The notes: a model not told the origin generated them from the letters alone. Shown: positions 17,336-26,828, counted from the stretch's first letter. The stretch: 64,000 nucleotides of DNA from an uncultured Marivita sp. (GCA_947503115.1 CANNCS010000001.1:55042-119041); one strand, 5' to 3'. A program made the numbers and translations.

Positions 17336-18732
17336 GCGACCTCCCGCTCTTTCAGAAGCTCGCGCACATCCGTGAGATACCCGGTCACCGCAGCCGCTGC
17401 GACCATCGCGGGCGACATGAGATGCGTGCGTGCGTCGCGCCCCTGACGCCCCCGGAAGTTGCGGTTGGTGGTCGAGGCGCAGCGCTTACCCGGCTCTACA
17501 TGGTCGCCATTCATCGCCACACACATCGAACAGCCGGACCCGACCCAGTCGAGCCCTGCGTCGCTGAAGATACGATCCAGTCCTTCTGCCTCGGCCTGTG
17601 CTTTGACCAGTTGCGACCCCGGCGAGACGATCCCCGGCACCTTGGCCCGTCGCCCTGCCAGCACTGCCGCTGCCGCGCGCAGGTCTTCGATACGCGAATT
17701 GGTGCAGGAGCCGATGAACACCTGATCGACCGCAATATCGGTCAGCTTTTGCCCCGGCGTTAACCCCATGTAGTCCAGCGCATTTCGCGCCCGGTCCGCA
17801 GCGCTGCCCTGCATGCGCGCGGGGTCAGGGATAGTGGCTGTCACCGGCAAGGCGTCTTCCGGCGTTGTCCCCCAAGTCACAATGGGTGCAATCTCGGACG
17901 CGTCCAGCGACACTTCCGTCTCGAAGTCCGCATCAGCGTCGGATGGCAGCGCAGACCAAAGCTCAACCGCGCGATCCCAATCCGCGCCACTTGGCGCAAA
18001 TGGTCGCCCTTTCACATATTCGAACGTGGTCATATCCGGCGCGATCATTCCAAACCGGGCACCGCCTTCGATGGACAGGTTGCACAGTGTCATCCTCCCC
18101 TCCATCGACAGCGCCCGCACGGCTGGTCCGGTGTATTCGATGGCATGACCCCGTGCACCGTCTGCACCCAGCTTGGCAATCCACGCCAGCGCCAAATCCT
18201 TCGCTCCGACACCCGCCCCAAGCCGTCCGGTCACGTCAATACGCATCGCCTTGGGTTTCTTCTGCCAGACCGTTTGTGTCGCCAGCACATGCGCCACTTC
18301 GGTTGCGCCAATGCCAAAAGCCAAAGCTCCGAATGCACCGTGGGTCGACGTGTGGCTGTCCCCACAGTTGATGAGCAATCCTGGCAGTGTCAGCCCCTGC
18401 TCTGGCCCAATCACATGCACGATACCCTGACGCGGATCGTCGAGGCCAAAACAGGTGATCCCGTGCTTTTCGGTGTTAGTGGCGAGCGTGTCGATCATCC
18501 GCGCAATCGCGCCACTCGCAGGCCTCCCGCGCGTCGGGGCATAGTGATCCGCGACTCCAAAGGTCAGGACCGGTTCTGCCACTGACACACCCCGCTCTGC
18601 GATCTTGGCAAAGGCGTGGTGTGACCCTTCGTGGACCAGATGGCGATCCACCCAAAGCAGGCTTGTCCCATCTTCGCGGTGCAGAATCTCGTGTGCATCC
18701 CACAGCTTGTCGAGAAGACGGCGCCTAGTCAT
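17332..18732 (-). CDS. LeuC-like large subunit of an aconitase-family hydro-lyase
   Basis: 466 residues, bacterial LeuC length. Fe-S cluster ligands are visible as the Cys in FIGSCTNSR and the Cys pair in GSGCSMCVAMNGD; the GDSHTSTHGAFGALAFGIG loop is intact. The reaction is reversible hydration/dehydration of a hydroxy-dicarboxylate; the exact substrate is not resolved. Its ATG overlaps the TAA stop of the GntR gene (TAATG), so the regulator, hydro-lyase and TRAP genes form one transcript. A housekeeping leuCD is expected elsewhere in the genome, making this a catabolic paralogue by inference. Confidence 0.85.
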   Translation of the reverse strand: MTRRRLLDKLWDAHEILHREDGTSLLWVDRHLVHEGSHHAFAKIAERGVSVAEPVLTFGVADHYAPTRGRPASGAIARMIDTLATNTEKHGITCFGLDDPRQGIVHVIGPEQGLTLPGLLINCGDSHTSTHGAFGALAFGIGATEVAHVLATQTVWQKKPKAMRIDVTGRLGAGVGAKDLALAWIAKLGADGARGHAIEYTGPAVRALSMEGRMTLCNLSIEGGARFGMIAPDMTTFEYVKGRPFAPSGADWDRAVELWSALPSDADADFETEVSLDASEIAPIVTWGTTPEDALPVTATIPDPARMQGSAADRARNALDYMGLTPGQKLTDIAVDQVFIGSCTNSRIEDLRAAAAVLAGRRAKVPGIVSPGSQLVKAQAEAEGLDRIFSDAGLDWVGSGCSMCVAMNGDHVEPGKRCASTTNRNFRGRQGRDARTHLMSPAMVAAAAVTGYLTDVRELLKEREVA

Positions 18733-19523
18733 TAGGATACATCCCCGATGACCGGTTCCCAATGCCGAGCCTCACCAGCGCCGACACGCGCAAGACTCAT
18801 CTCGAGCCGGAAAAGATCGGGCCGATAGAGTGCAGAAAGGTGTTCGACGCCCTGCCCGTTTGCGTCCCGCACGATACGCTGCACAAACAAAAGCGGCGAT
18901 CCGACCGACACTTCCAGCGCGTCCGCCACATCTGGCGTTGCCAAAGCTGCGGTTACTGTCTGATGCGCACTTTCCACGCTCACACCGCTTCGTTCAAGCA
19001 AGCGGAAGAGCGGTTGCGTCGCAAGATCGGCCTCATCATAGCTGACCGCAATGTCTTTCGGCACATAGGTGGTCAGGTGCGAGAATGGCTGACCGCCAGA
19101 CGATCGAACGCGCACCGCCTTTTGCACATCCGCGCCCTCAGGAATACCCAACGCATCAGCCACGACCGCTGGCGCGCGATCATAGGAGAACGACAAGAGA
19201 CGTGCAGTTGTTTTACGGTCCATTTCGACCAGATGCGGGATCAGCGTTGCGAAATCGGCGGAGAGCCGTTGCTCGGCCTGTTCCTGCGCACGCACAACCG
19301 AGCCAGCACCTGTCTTTTTCTCAATCCAGCCATCGGCGGCCAGGGCTTCCAGCGCGCGACGTATCGTAATGCGGGAAACATCGAATTGCTCGGCAAGCTT
19401 GTGCTCGCCCGGCAAGCGCACGCCATCTTTAAAAACACCGTTTGATATTTCGTCACGCAGCAACAGGTAAACCCTGCGGGCCTTACCGCCTTCTGGAAGT
19501 CCGGAATGCGCGTTTATCGTCAC
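18732..19523 (-). CDS. GntR-family regulator with UTRA domain (HutC type)
   Basis: 263 residues. The N-terminal winged helix is clear (RLPGEHKLAEQFDVSRITIRRALEALAADGWIEKK), followed by a UTRA ligand-binding domain (ATYVP-like LTTYVPKDIAV, SPLLFVQRIVRDANGQ, SALYRPDLFRLEM). The start codon is GTG. Proteins of this type are usually repressors released by a substrate or intermediate of the pathway they control. It is first in its own operon (with LeuCD-like and TRAP genes) and divergent from the eight-gene hydantoinase-type operon. A nested palindrome in the shared promoter is the likely operator. Confidence 0.9.
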   Translation of the reverse strand: MTINAHSGLPEGGKARRVYLLLRDEISNGVFKDGVRLPGEHKLAEQFDVSRITIRRALEALAADGWIEKKTGAGSVVRAQEQAEQRLSADFATLIPHLVEMDRKTTARLLSFSYDRAPAVVADALGIPEGADVQKAVRVRSSGGQPFSHLTTYVPKDIAVSYDEADLATQPLFRLLERSGVSVESAHQTVTAALATPDVADALEVSVGSPLLFVQRIVRDANGQGVEHLSALYRPDLFRLEMSLARVGAGEARHWEPVIGDVS

Positions 19524-19563
19524 GACAGCGCGGCTCCTGTTGGTTGATGATCCTCGCAGTCAG

Positions 19564-19604
19564 TTGAAAGACCCGACGAAGATTCTTCGTTGCTAGTCTT
19601 TCAA
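19564..19604. promoter_or_regulatory. nested palindromes in the divergent promoter, candidate GntR operator
   Basis: TTGAAAGAC (19564-19572) and GTCTTTCAA (19596-19604) form a perfect 9-bp inverted repeat. Inside it ACGAAGATTCTTCGT (19576-19590) is a perfect 15-bp palindrome, centred within one base of the outer pair. A further imperfect repeat, ATATACC near 19604-19610 against GTTATAT at 19618-19624, follows. All lie in the 129-base gap between the divergent regulator and the catabolic operon. Confidence 0.6.
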
Positions 19605-19652
19605 TATACCAAAACCTGTTATATGAAAAGTGCAGATTTTGGGGAGGATCAC

Positions 19653-20213
19653 ATGCCAATTGTGGAAGCACATATCCTTGAAGGATACAGTCCCAGCGAG
19701 AAATCCCGCCTTACATCAGCCCTCACAGACGCGATTCGATTTGTCGTTCCCGCCCCGGATGAGGCGATCACCGTGATGCTGCATGAATACCCATCCGAGG
19801 CCTATGCGCGTGGCGGCCAACACCGCCAGCCTGCCCCGGCCCTACCCGATCCCACCCAGATCGTGCGCGACTATCTCGCCGCGATGGAAGCCCGCGATCT
19901 GGCCACAGCGGAAGGGATGCTGGGCGACGGTTTCCAAATGGTGTTCCCTGCGACCCAGCCGATGACGCAGCTTTCGGAACTAATCGAATGGTCCAAGGGC
20001 CGGTACCAATTCGTCAAAAAAACCTATGACGGGTTCGATGCGATGCACAGCGGTGGTGTTGCAGTCGTCTACGTGCGCGGCACACTTTACGGCGAATGGA
20101 TGGATGGCACATCGTTTAAGGACATCCGCTTTATCGACCGTTTCGAAATCACCGGAGGCAAGATCGTGCGTCAGGACGTCTGGAACGACATGGCAGAGGC
20201 GCGCGCGCAATGA
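19653..20213 (+). CDS. tautomerase-like domain fused to a SnoaL/NTF2-like domain
   Basis: 186 residues. Residues 2-55 resemble the 4-oxalocrotonate tautomerase group: Pro2 directly after Met (MPIVEAHILEGYS..KSRLTSALTDAI), the residue that acts as base in this family. Residues about 67-186 form an NTF2/SnoaL-like cone (IVRDYLAAMEARDLATAEGML..FRFIDRFEITGGKIVRQDVW). ATG at 19653 is preceded by GGGGAGG; an upstream frame adds 21 residues without a site. First gene of the eight-gene operon; its stop overlaps hyuB by four bases. Likely isomerises or dehydrates a pathway intermediate; the precise reaction is unknown. Confidence 0.8.
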   Translation: MPIVEAHILEGYSPSEKSRLTSALTDAIRFVVPAPDEAITVMLHEYPSEAYARGGQHRQPAPALPDPTQIVRDYLAAMEARDLATAEGMLGDGFQMVFPATQPMTQLSELIEWSKGRYQFVKKTYDGFDAMHSGGVAVVYVRGTLYGEWMDGTSFKDIRFIDRFEITGGKIVRQDVWNDMAEARAQ

Positions 20214-21904
20214 GTGCTGCCATCGACCCGATAACTCTAGCTGTTCTTGCCGGGCGGATGGAACAGATCGCCGACGAAATGGATGCGACGCTCTTCCGCG
20301 CGGCATTCAACCCGATCATCGCCGAAGCACATGATGCCTCGCACGGGTTTTATCATGCGGCATCGGGCGACACGCTGGTGCAGGGCAAGTCCGGCCTGCC
20401 GATTTTTGTCGGGGTCATGGCCTTTGCCGTAAAAGCGGTGATCGACAAAGCCGCCGAGGCCGGTGATCTGGCGGACGGCGACATCTACATTTTCAACGAC
20501 GCACATCTTGGCGGAACGCACCTATCGGACATGCGGCTTGTGCGGCCATATTACCGCAACGGGAAACTGTTCTGCTATCTCGCGAGCGTCGGTCACTGGC
20601 ATGATGTCGGCGGAGCGGTCCCGGGGAATTACAACCCGTCCGCGACCGAAGCCTTTCAGGAGGCCTTCATCCTGCCGCCGGTCAAGCTGGCCCGCGCAGG
20701 CGTGATCCAGCAGGACATCATCGACATCCTCTTGCGCAACACCCGCCTACCGCAGTCCGCCATGGGTGATCTGAACGGCCAGTTGGGTGCGTTGGATCTG
20801 GGTGTGAAGCGTCTGGACGAATTGCTGGACGAGTATGGAGCCAAGACCGTTTCGGCGGCGTTGGACGCCTTGGGCGACCGGGCCGAAACGCTGATGCGGT
20901 CGGAACTCTCGGGCCTGCCGGATGGCCGCTGGGAAGCGGAAGATTACCTCGACAATGACGGGATCATCGATGTGGCCCTGCCGATCAAAGTGGCACTTGA
21001 GATCAAGGGCGACACGATGGTGCTCGACTTCGAAGGCACCGCCCCCGTGACCGCTGGCCCCGTGAACATCGCCTACCCAACGGCCGTAGCCACCGCCTAT
21101 GTCGCGATCAAACACATCTTCCCTGACCTGCCCGCTAATGCAGGCGTTATGCGCCCGATTGATGTGCGCGTGCCCGATGGCTCTCTGCTTTCTGCCGAAT
21201 TCCCGGCGCCTGTGGGTGGCTATACCGAAACCATCCTGCGCATGATCGACGTGATCTTCAGCGCCGCGTCCGAAGCCGCGCCCGAACGCGTGGTCGCCAA
21301 CGCCTATGGCACGATCAATGCGCTGTCGATTGCGGGAAAGCGCGCGAACGGGCAACGCTGGGTGATGTTCAGCTTCTATGGTGGCGGGCATGGCGGCAGC
21401 GTGGAAAGCGATGGTCTCAACCATGGCAACGCCCCAATTTCCACGGCGACGATCCCGCCGATGGAAATTCTCGAAGCGGCCTATCCGGTCATGTTCCGTC
21501 AATGGGCGCTCCGTCCCGACAGTGCAGGCGCGGGTGCGCATCGTGGCGGGCTGGGCGCAACCTATGAGATCGAAGTTCTTGAGGAAAACGCCGAGGCGTT
21601 TCTTTTCGGTGAGCGTGGTCGCTTTGCCCCGCAAGGTGTGCAAGGCGGGGACACCGGGGCAATGAACGTGTTTCACTATCAACAGGCGGAGGGGTGGAAG
21701 ACACCGCCGCTGGCGTCGAAAATGCTCGGGATCAAACTGACCAAAGGCCAGGCAGTGCGTCTCGACACCCCCGGTGGCGGCGGCTACGGCGCAGCCTCGG
21801 AGCGAGACGCGACAGCGGTCGCCCGCGACGTGGCGCTGGGATACCTGACACCGGACAAAGCGACCGAGCTTTACGGCCCCGCATGGAAAGAGGTCGCGGC
21901 ATGA
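20210..21904 (+). CDS. hydantoinase B / oxoprolinase family protein (HyuB-like)
   Basis: 564 residues, typical HyuB length. Family landmarks include DPITLAVLAGRMEQIADEM at the start, FNDAHLGGTHLSDM, NIAYPTAVATAYVAIKH and the C-terminal RLDTPGGGGYG. Works with the HyuA subunit in ATP-dependent hydrolysis of cyclic amides/imides (N-methylhydantoinase, 5-oxoprolinase, lactamases) or, in some relatives, ATP-dependent carboxylation of ketones. The neighbouring enzymes do not match a known member, so only the reaction class is proposed. It overlaps both neighbours by four bases. Confidence 0.88.
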   Translation: MSAAIDPITLAVLAGRMEQIADEMDATLFRAAFNPIIAEAHDASHGFYHAASGDTLVQGKSGLPIFVGVMAFAVKAVIDKAAEAGDLADGDIYIFNDAHLGGTHLSDMRLVRPYYRNGKLFCYLASVGHWHDVGGAVPGNYNPSATEAFQEAFILPPVKLARAGVIQQDIIDILLRNTRLPQSAMGDLNGQLGALDLGVKRLDELLDEYGAKTVSAALDALGDRAETLMRSELSGLPDGRWEAEDYLDNDGIIDVALPIKVALEIKGDTMVLDFEGTAPVTAGPVNIAYPTAVATAYVAIKHIFPDLPANAGVMRPIDVRVPDGSLLSAEFPAPVGGYTETILRMIDVIFSAASEAAPERVVANAYGTINALSIAGKRANGQRWVMFSFYGGGHGGSVESDGLNHGNAPISTATIPPMEILEAAYPVMFRQWALRPDSAGAGAHRGGLGATYEIEVLEENAEAFLFGERGRFAPQGVQGGDTGAMNVFHYQQAEGWKTPPLASKMLGIKLTKGQAVRLDTPGGGGYGAASERDATAVARDVALGYLTPDKATELYGPAWKEVAA

Positions 21905-23958
21905 GCAAGATGATCGGCGTCGATGTCGGCGGCACTTTTACGGACGTGTTCGTCCTGGACGAAGCCACTGGCACCGCAGACGTGGCCAAGGTGCCGACCA
22001 CCCGACCTGACCAGTCAGGCGGCTTTCTCGACGGGATCGGCCAGCAGGTGAACGACCTGTCCACCGTGGCGGCGGTTGTGCATGGCACCACTGCCGGAAC
22101 CAATGCTCTGCTCGAGCGCAAAGGCGCAAAGATCGGCGTGATCACCACTCACGGACTCCGCGACGTTCTTGAAATGCGCCGTCGTGACAGGCCCCGAACC
22201 TGGGGCCTGCGCGGCGATTTTGCGCCAGTTGTGCCGCGAAACCTGCGGCTGGAAGTGCCGGAACGGACGCTGGCCGATGGCACAATCCGCACGCCCGTCG
22301 ATCTGGATGCAGTCAGGTCGGCGGCACAGCAGTTGATCGACGAAGGTTGCCTTGCCGTCGCGATCCTATTCGCCAACGCCTATGCCAATGCCGAGAACGA
22401 GGCCAAGGCGGTCGAAGCCGTCCGCGCCATGTGGCCCAACGACCACGTCAGCTGTTCGTCGGAAATCCTGCCGGAGATCCGCGAATTCGAGCGCTTCTCG
22501 ACGACCGCTTTGAACGCCTATCTGCAACCCGAAGTGTCTGGCTATATCAACCGATTGGATCAGGCCCTGACCAAAGGCGGGTTCGGCGGCGAGTTCATGA
22601 TCGTGCAGTCGAATGGCGGCGTCATGGGCACCAGCACCGCTTGCCGCTTGCCGATCCGCACTGCCCTGTCTGGTCCCGCCGCTGGGGTAATCGCCGCGGG
22701 CCATATCGCGACGACAGCGGGTTTCGAGAACGTCATCACCGGCGACATGGGGGGCACCAGCTTTGACGTGGCGCTGATCGCCAAGGGGCAGTCCATGCTG
22801 TCGCCGCAGACTTCGATCGATTTCGGCATGGTTGTGCGCAACCCGATGATCGAGATCTCGACGATTGGCGCCGGTGGTGGCTCGATCGCTTGGGTCGACA
22901 AAGGCGGCTTGTTGAACATTGGACCCGAAAGCGCAGGGTCGACCCCCGGCCCGGTCGCCTATGGTCAGGGCAATGATCGTCCAACCGTAACCGATGCCAA
23001 TGTCGTATTGGGCCGGATTGACCCGGACAATCCCATCGGGGGCAAGCTGGACCGGCTGGATGTCGATGCCGCCGCACGCGCCATCGACATTCACGTCGGA
23101 TCAAAGCTTGACCTGACAACCATCGAAGCCGCGGAAGCCATCTTGCGTGTTGCCAATTCACGGATGGCAGGCGCAATCCGTCTAGTCAGTATCGAACGCG
23201 GGTTCGACCCCAAGCGGTTCGCATTTATGCCCTTTGGTGGCGGCGGTGCGCTGCACACGGGCGCGATCCTGAAAGAGGTCGGCATCGGCAGTGCGATTGT
23301 CCCACGCTATCCCGGTGTGACCAGTGCAATGGGCTGCGTGATTGCCGACATGCGGCAAGACTTCGTGCAGACGATCAATACACTGACGGCCACGCTCGAC
23401 ACCGATGCGCTGCGCGAGGTGATGCAGAAGCATATCGACGATGGCATGGCCCTTTTATATGCCGCGCAATCCCGGTTCGAGTCGCGTGACATCGTGGTGG
23501 AACTGGACATGGCATATGTCGGCCAGACACACACGGTTGCGGTCCCCTTGCCGATCAAGGTCCATGGTTCCAACGTGACAGCGCCCACGATTACCGAGGT
23601 CGAAGCAGCGTTTGATACCGCCTACCAAGTCACCTACGGACGCTTGCTCAAGAACGGCACCCGCCGGGTCATGAACCTGCGCACTGCCGTGATCGGGCGC
23701 AGGCCCAAGTTCGATCTGACAACCCTTGCCCCCAAGGCCGGCTCGGTTGACGCCGCCCACACAGGCAGCCGAAAAGTACATTTCGGCGATGCCTGGTTCG
23801 ACACCGCGACCTACAACCGCCTTACCCTACCTGTCGGTGCCGAGATCAAGGGCCCCGCGATCCTTGTGCAGCCGGACACAACCGTGCTGGTCGATCCCGG
23901 GCTGACCGCCAAAGTCGACACCTGCGGCAACACCATCATCACACGGGACGAGGACTGA
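21901..23958 (+). CDS. hydantoinase A / oxoprolinase family protein (HyuA-like, ATPase subunit)
   Basis: 685 residues from the ATG at 21901, which overlaps the hyuB stop as ATGA; a longer in-frame reading runs back into hyuB and is rejected. The actin-fold phosphate loop DVGGTFTDVF is at residues 8-17, with later HGTTAGTNALLERKGA, SGPAAGV and GDMGGTSFDVAL motifs, so the ATP site looks intact. Forms the complex with HyuB. In relatives it phosphorylates the carbonyl of a cyclic amide before ring opening. Confidence 0.88.
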   Translation: MSKMIGVDVGGTFTDVFVLDEATGTADVAKVPTTRPDQSGGFLDGIGQQVNDLSTVAAVVHGTTAGTNALLERKGAKIGVITTHGLRDVLEMRRRDRPRTWGLRGDFAPVVPRNLRLEVPERTLADGTIRTPVDLDAVRSAAQQLIDEGCLAVAILFANAYANAENEAKAVEAVRAMWPNDHVSCSSEILPEIREFERFSTTALNAYLQPEVSGYINRLDQALTKGGFGGEFMIVQSNGGVMGTSTACRLPIRTALSGPAAGVIAAGHIATTAGFENVITGDMGGTSFDVALIAKGQSMLSPQTSIDFGMVVRNPMIEISTIGAGGGSIAWVDKGGLLNIGPESAGSTPGPVAYGQGNDRPTVTDANVVLGRIDPDNPIGGKLDRLDVDAAARAIDIHVGSKLDLTTIEAAEAILRVANSRMAGAIRLVSIERGFDPKRFAFMPFGGGGALHTGAILKEVGIGSAIVPRYPGVTSAMGCVIADMRQDFVQTINTLTATLDTDALREVMQKHIDDGMALLYAAQSRFESRDIVVELDMAYVGQTHTVAVPLPIKVHGSNVTAPTITEVEAAFDTAYQVTYGRLLKNGTRRVMNLRTAVIGRRPKFDLTTLAPKAGSVDAAHTGSRKVHFGDAWFDTATYNRLTLPVGAEIKGPAILVQPDTTVLVDPGLTAKVDTCGNTIITRDED

Positions 23959-23961
23959 GAT

Positions 23962-24567
23962 ATGGCCCATACCATCGACCCAAAGCGCACGGCCCTTCTG
24001 ACCATCGATCTGCAGAACGACTTTCTGCACCCCGAAGGTGCCTATGGCCGTGCGGACCAGACGGCCGAGGCGATCACCGACCTGCCTGCCCGGATCAAAC
24101 CTGTTGTGGATGCGCTCCGCGCGAAAGGCGGCACCTATATCAGTGCGCAGTTCACGCTGGTGCCGGGGCCGAACGATGAGCCCCTCATCGCACCGCACCT
24201 GAAAGAGCTCCGCCCCTTCCTGGGCAAAGGCGATTTCGCCCCCGGTAAGTTTGGTCACAGCTTGGTCGATGCACTGGCCCCGGCCGATTACACCATCGAA
24301 AAGGTCGCCTATTCCGCGCTCTACCAAACGCGGCTGGAATATATTTTGCGTGCGCTGGACATCGACACGCTTATCATCGGCGGGATCGTCACCAACGGCG
24401 GCGTGGCAAGCACCGTGCGCGACGCTCACTTGCGGAATCTGCACACAATTCTGCTGTCCGATGGCTGTGCCGCCTTCAAACAAGAGGTGCACGACGCCAC
24501 ATTGCTGTCGCTTGCGTCGGTCTGCCCGAATGTGACCTGCGCCGAGATGCTGGAAACCCTGACATGA
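23962..24567 (+). CDS. isochorismatase-family hydrolase lacking the catalytic cysteine
   Basis: 201 residues with the isochorismatase/cysteine-hydrolase fold. The Asp (D16, LLTIDLQNDF) and Lys (K114, TIEKVAYSAL) of the usual triad are present, but the nucleophile position in the GIVTNGGVAST loop is Gly147, where nicotinamidase and N-carbamoylsarcosine amidase have Cys. EntB and PhzD, which cleave a vinyl ether without a Cys, also have Gly there. So amide hydrolysis by the standard thioester route is unlikely. Three bases after hyuA and overlapping the next gene by four bases. Confidence 0.82.
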   Translation: MAHTIDPKRTALLTIDLQNDFLHPEGAYGRADQTAEAITDLPARIKPVVDALRAKGGTYISAQFTLVPGPNDEPLIAPHLKELRPFLGKGDFAPGKFGHSLVDALAPADYTIEKVAYSALYQTRLEYILRALDIDTLIIGGIVTNGGVASTVRDAHLRNLHTILLSDGCAAFKQEVHDATLLSLASVCPNVTCAEMLETLT

Positions 24568-25433
24568 CCCTGAAAACCCGCCTTGCCTCAGACGAGATCC
24601 TTGTCGCCCCGGGTGTGTACGACGCGCTCACTGCAGCACTTGCGGCGCAAGCCGGGTTCGAAGCCCTGTACCTCAGCGGTGCAGCGGTCGCCTATACACG
24701 CCTGGGTCGCCCCGATATCGGTCTGACCTCGGTCAGCGAAATGACCGACACGATGGCCCTGATCCGCGACCGCGTCGACATCCCCGTGATCATCGACGCC
24801 GACACAGGGTTCGGCAACGCGCTGAACGCGCAACGGACGATGCGGCTATACGAACGCGCAGGGGCCAATGCCTTGCAGATCGAGGATCAGACCTACCCGA
24901 AACGCTGCGGGCATCTGGCCGAAAAGTCGATCATTCCCACACAAGAGATGGTCGGAAAGATCGCCGCGATGGCGGATGCACGGGCTAGCGATGAGACACT
25001 GATCATCGCCCGCACCGACGCCGTGGCCGTCGAAGGGTTTGAGGCCGCCATCGACCGGGCCGAAGCCTATGTCGAGGCAGGTGCCGACTCGTTGTTCATC
25101 GAAGCACTGCGGTCGGTGGACGAGATGAAGATGGTAACGGAGCAATTCAAGGGCCGTGTGCCGTTGCTTGTGAACATGGTTGAAGGCGGGGCGACACCGA
25201 TCCAAAATGCATCCTTTCTGAACGACCTTGGCTTCTCCATCGTGATCTTCCCCGGCGGCATCGTCCGCGCCTTGGCGCATAGCGCCGAAACCTATTACCA
25301 AAGCCTGATGTCCACCGGCAGCAACCGCGCCTTTGCCGATCGGATGTTTGATTTTGGTGGGTTGAACGATCGACTGGGCACGGAAGATATGCTGGCGCTG
25401 GGCAAACGCTACGAGTCGGGCGAGCAATCCTGA
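24564..25433 (+). CDS. isocitrate lyase / PEP mutase superfamily C-C lyase (2-methylisocitrate or dimethylmalate lyase-like)
   Basis: 289-residue TIM-barrel enzyme. Mg2+-binding IIDADTGFGNA is at residues 77-86 and the lyase signature KRCGH at 113-117; the general acid C115 is kept, which points to carbon-carbon cleavage rather than phosphonate mutase chemistry. The gating-loop region reads LYLSGAAVAYTRLGRPDIG, unlike PrpB. Candidate reactions are cleavage of a methylated malate to pyruvate or glyoxylate plus a short acid, by analogy with 2,3-dimethylmalate lyase. The substrate is inferred from co-occurrence with a LeuCD-like hydro-lyase. Confidence 0.8.
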   Translation: MTLKTRLASDEILVAPGVYDALTAALAAQAGFEALYLSGAAVAYTRLGRPDIGLTSVSEMTDTMALIRDRVDIPVIIDADTGFGNALNAQRTMRLYERAGANALQIEDQTYPKRCGHLAEKSIIPTQEMVGKIAAMADARASDETLIIARTDAVAVEGFEAAIDRAEAYVEAGADSLFIEALRSVDEMKMVTEQFKGRVPLLVNMVEGGATPIQNASFLNDLGFSIVIFPGGIVRALAHSAETYYQSLMSTGSNRAFADRMFDFGGLNDRLGTEDMLALGKRYESGEQS

Positions 25434-25436
25434 GCC

Positions 25437-26828
25437 ATGTCGGTCCTTCCACCCCCCATCTCTGGCTTCGATTTTGAAGTACCGATCCTGATTGTCGGCG
25501 CGGGGGCGTGCGGTTTGGTTGCGGCTTTAACCGCCAATGCTTCTGGGGCCGAGGTTCTGGTGGTCGAGGCGGATGCTACGCCTTCCGGTTCCACCGCCTT
25601 ATCGGCAGGTTTGATCCCTGCTGCGGGCACACGGTTTCAACGGGACGCCGGGATCGAGGACTCCGCCGACCTTTTTGCGCAGGATATCCAGAAGAAAGCC
25701 AAAGGCGAGAACCCTCAGGCTCTTGTCGATCTGCTGGCGGGCCATTCCGGCAATGTGATCGAATGGCTGGCGGACAAGTTCGACCTTCCCTTCTCGGTCG
25801 TGACCGATTTCGACTATCCCGGCCATACGCGCCGACGGATGCACGGACTCCCCACCCGCGCGGGGCGGGAATTGATCGACAGGCTGCGCGCTGCGTGCGA
25901 AGCGCAGGGTATCGACATTATCTGCAACCGCCGCGCGACATCGCTTTTCGTCGAGGGTGATGAAGTACGAGGCGCACGGTTGGACGGGCCGAACGGTACG
26001 GAAGACGTCGGCTGCGCTGCGTTGATCCTTGCCTGTAATGGCTATGGTGGCAATCGCGCCATGGTGCGCCAGTTCATGCCCGAGATCGAAAACGCGGTCT
26101 GGTTCGGGCATGACTATAACCAAGGCGATGCCGTGACATGGGGTCAGGCGCTTGGAGCGGAAACGCTGCATCTGGCGGCGTATCAGGGCCACGGGAATGT
26201 CGCGCACCCGCAGGGCATCCTGATCACCTGGGCGGTGATCACCCAAGGCGGGGTACAGGTGAACCTGAACGGCCAGCGATTTTGGGACGAGAGTCAGGGC
26301 TACTCTGAAGCTGCCCGCGCCGTGCTGGCCCAACCTGAGAGCATCGCCTGGACCATCTTCGACAACCGGATCGCAGGGATTGCGCGGCAATTTCAGGACT
26401 TCAAGGATGCCGAGGCAATCGGCGCGATCCGCACCACTGATACGGTGGCAAAACTGGCGGAAGTCACCGGCTTGCCAGAAGCCAACTTGACAACAACGTT
26501 GTCCGAAATTCCAAACAACGGACCTGACGCCTTTGGACGCAACTTCCTTGGCGAACCGCTCAAACCTCCTTACTGTGCGGTAAAGGTGACCGGTGCCTTG
26601 TTTCACACCCAAGGCGGATTGCGTGTCGATCAAGACGCACGCGTCTGCCGCACAGCCGGGAGCGTCTTGCCCAATCTTTTTGCGGCGGGTGGTGCTGCGG
26701 TAGGTGTTTCAGGTTCCGGGGATAGCGGTTATCTATCCGGCAATGGGCTGCTGGCAGCGACGGTTCTGGGGCATATCGCCGGATCGGCTGCGGCCAATGA
26801 CATGAAAGAGGAGCATGGACATGCTTGA
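25437..26828 (+). CDS. FAD-dependent dehydrogenase/reductase (fumarate reductase / 3-ketosteroid dehydrogenase-like)
   Basis: 463 residues, single-chain flavoprotein of the FAD_binding_2 family. The dinucleotide fold ([32 protein letters not shown]) is at the N-terminus and the second FAD contact ([23 protein letters not shown]) at the C-terminus. No signal peptide, haem motif or membrane span, so a cytoplasmic enzyme. Relatives desaturate or reduce alpha-beta bonds next to carboxyl groups (tricarballylate dehydrogenase, ketosteroid dehydrogenase, urocanate reductase). Three bases after the lyase gene and overlapping the acyl-CoA dehydrogenase region. Confidence 0.8.
   Translation: MSVLPPPISGFDFEVPILIVGAGACGLVAALTANASGAEVLVVEADATPSGSTALSAGLIPAAGTRFQRDAGIEDSADLFAQDIQKKAKGENPQALVDLLAGHSGNVIEWLADKFDLPFSVVTDFDYPGHTRRRMHGLPTRAGRELIDRLRAACEAQGIDIICNRRATSLFVEGDEVRGARLDGPNGTEDVGCAALILACNGYGGNRAMVRQFMPEIENAVWFGHDYNQGDAVTWGQALGAETLHLAAYQGHGNVAHPQGILITWAVITQGGVQVNLNGQRFWDESQGYSEAARAVLAQPESIAWTIFDNRIAGIARQFQDFKDAEAIGAIRTTDTVAKLAEVTGLPEANLTTTLSEIPNNGPDAFGRNFLGEPLKPPYCAVKVTGALFHTQGGLRVDQDARVCRTAGSVLPNLFAAGGAAVGVSGSGDSGYLSGNGLLAATVLGHIAGSAAANDMKEEHGHA

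Noticed and set aside
20747..21682. A 311-codon minus-strand frame inside the hyuB-like gene
   Set aside because: Histidine/arginine-rich shadow of a well-conserved HyuB protein; no start signal and no family.
23962..24567. Assignment as N-carbamoylsarcosine amidase, giving a creatinine/N-methylhydantoin pathway with HyuAB and sarcosine oxidase
   Set aside because: The catalytic Cys is replaced by Gly147, and the LeuCD-, ICL- and GcdH-like genes have no place in that pathway.
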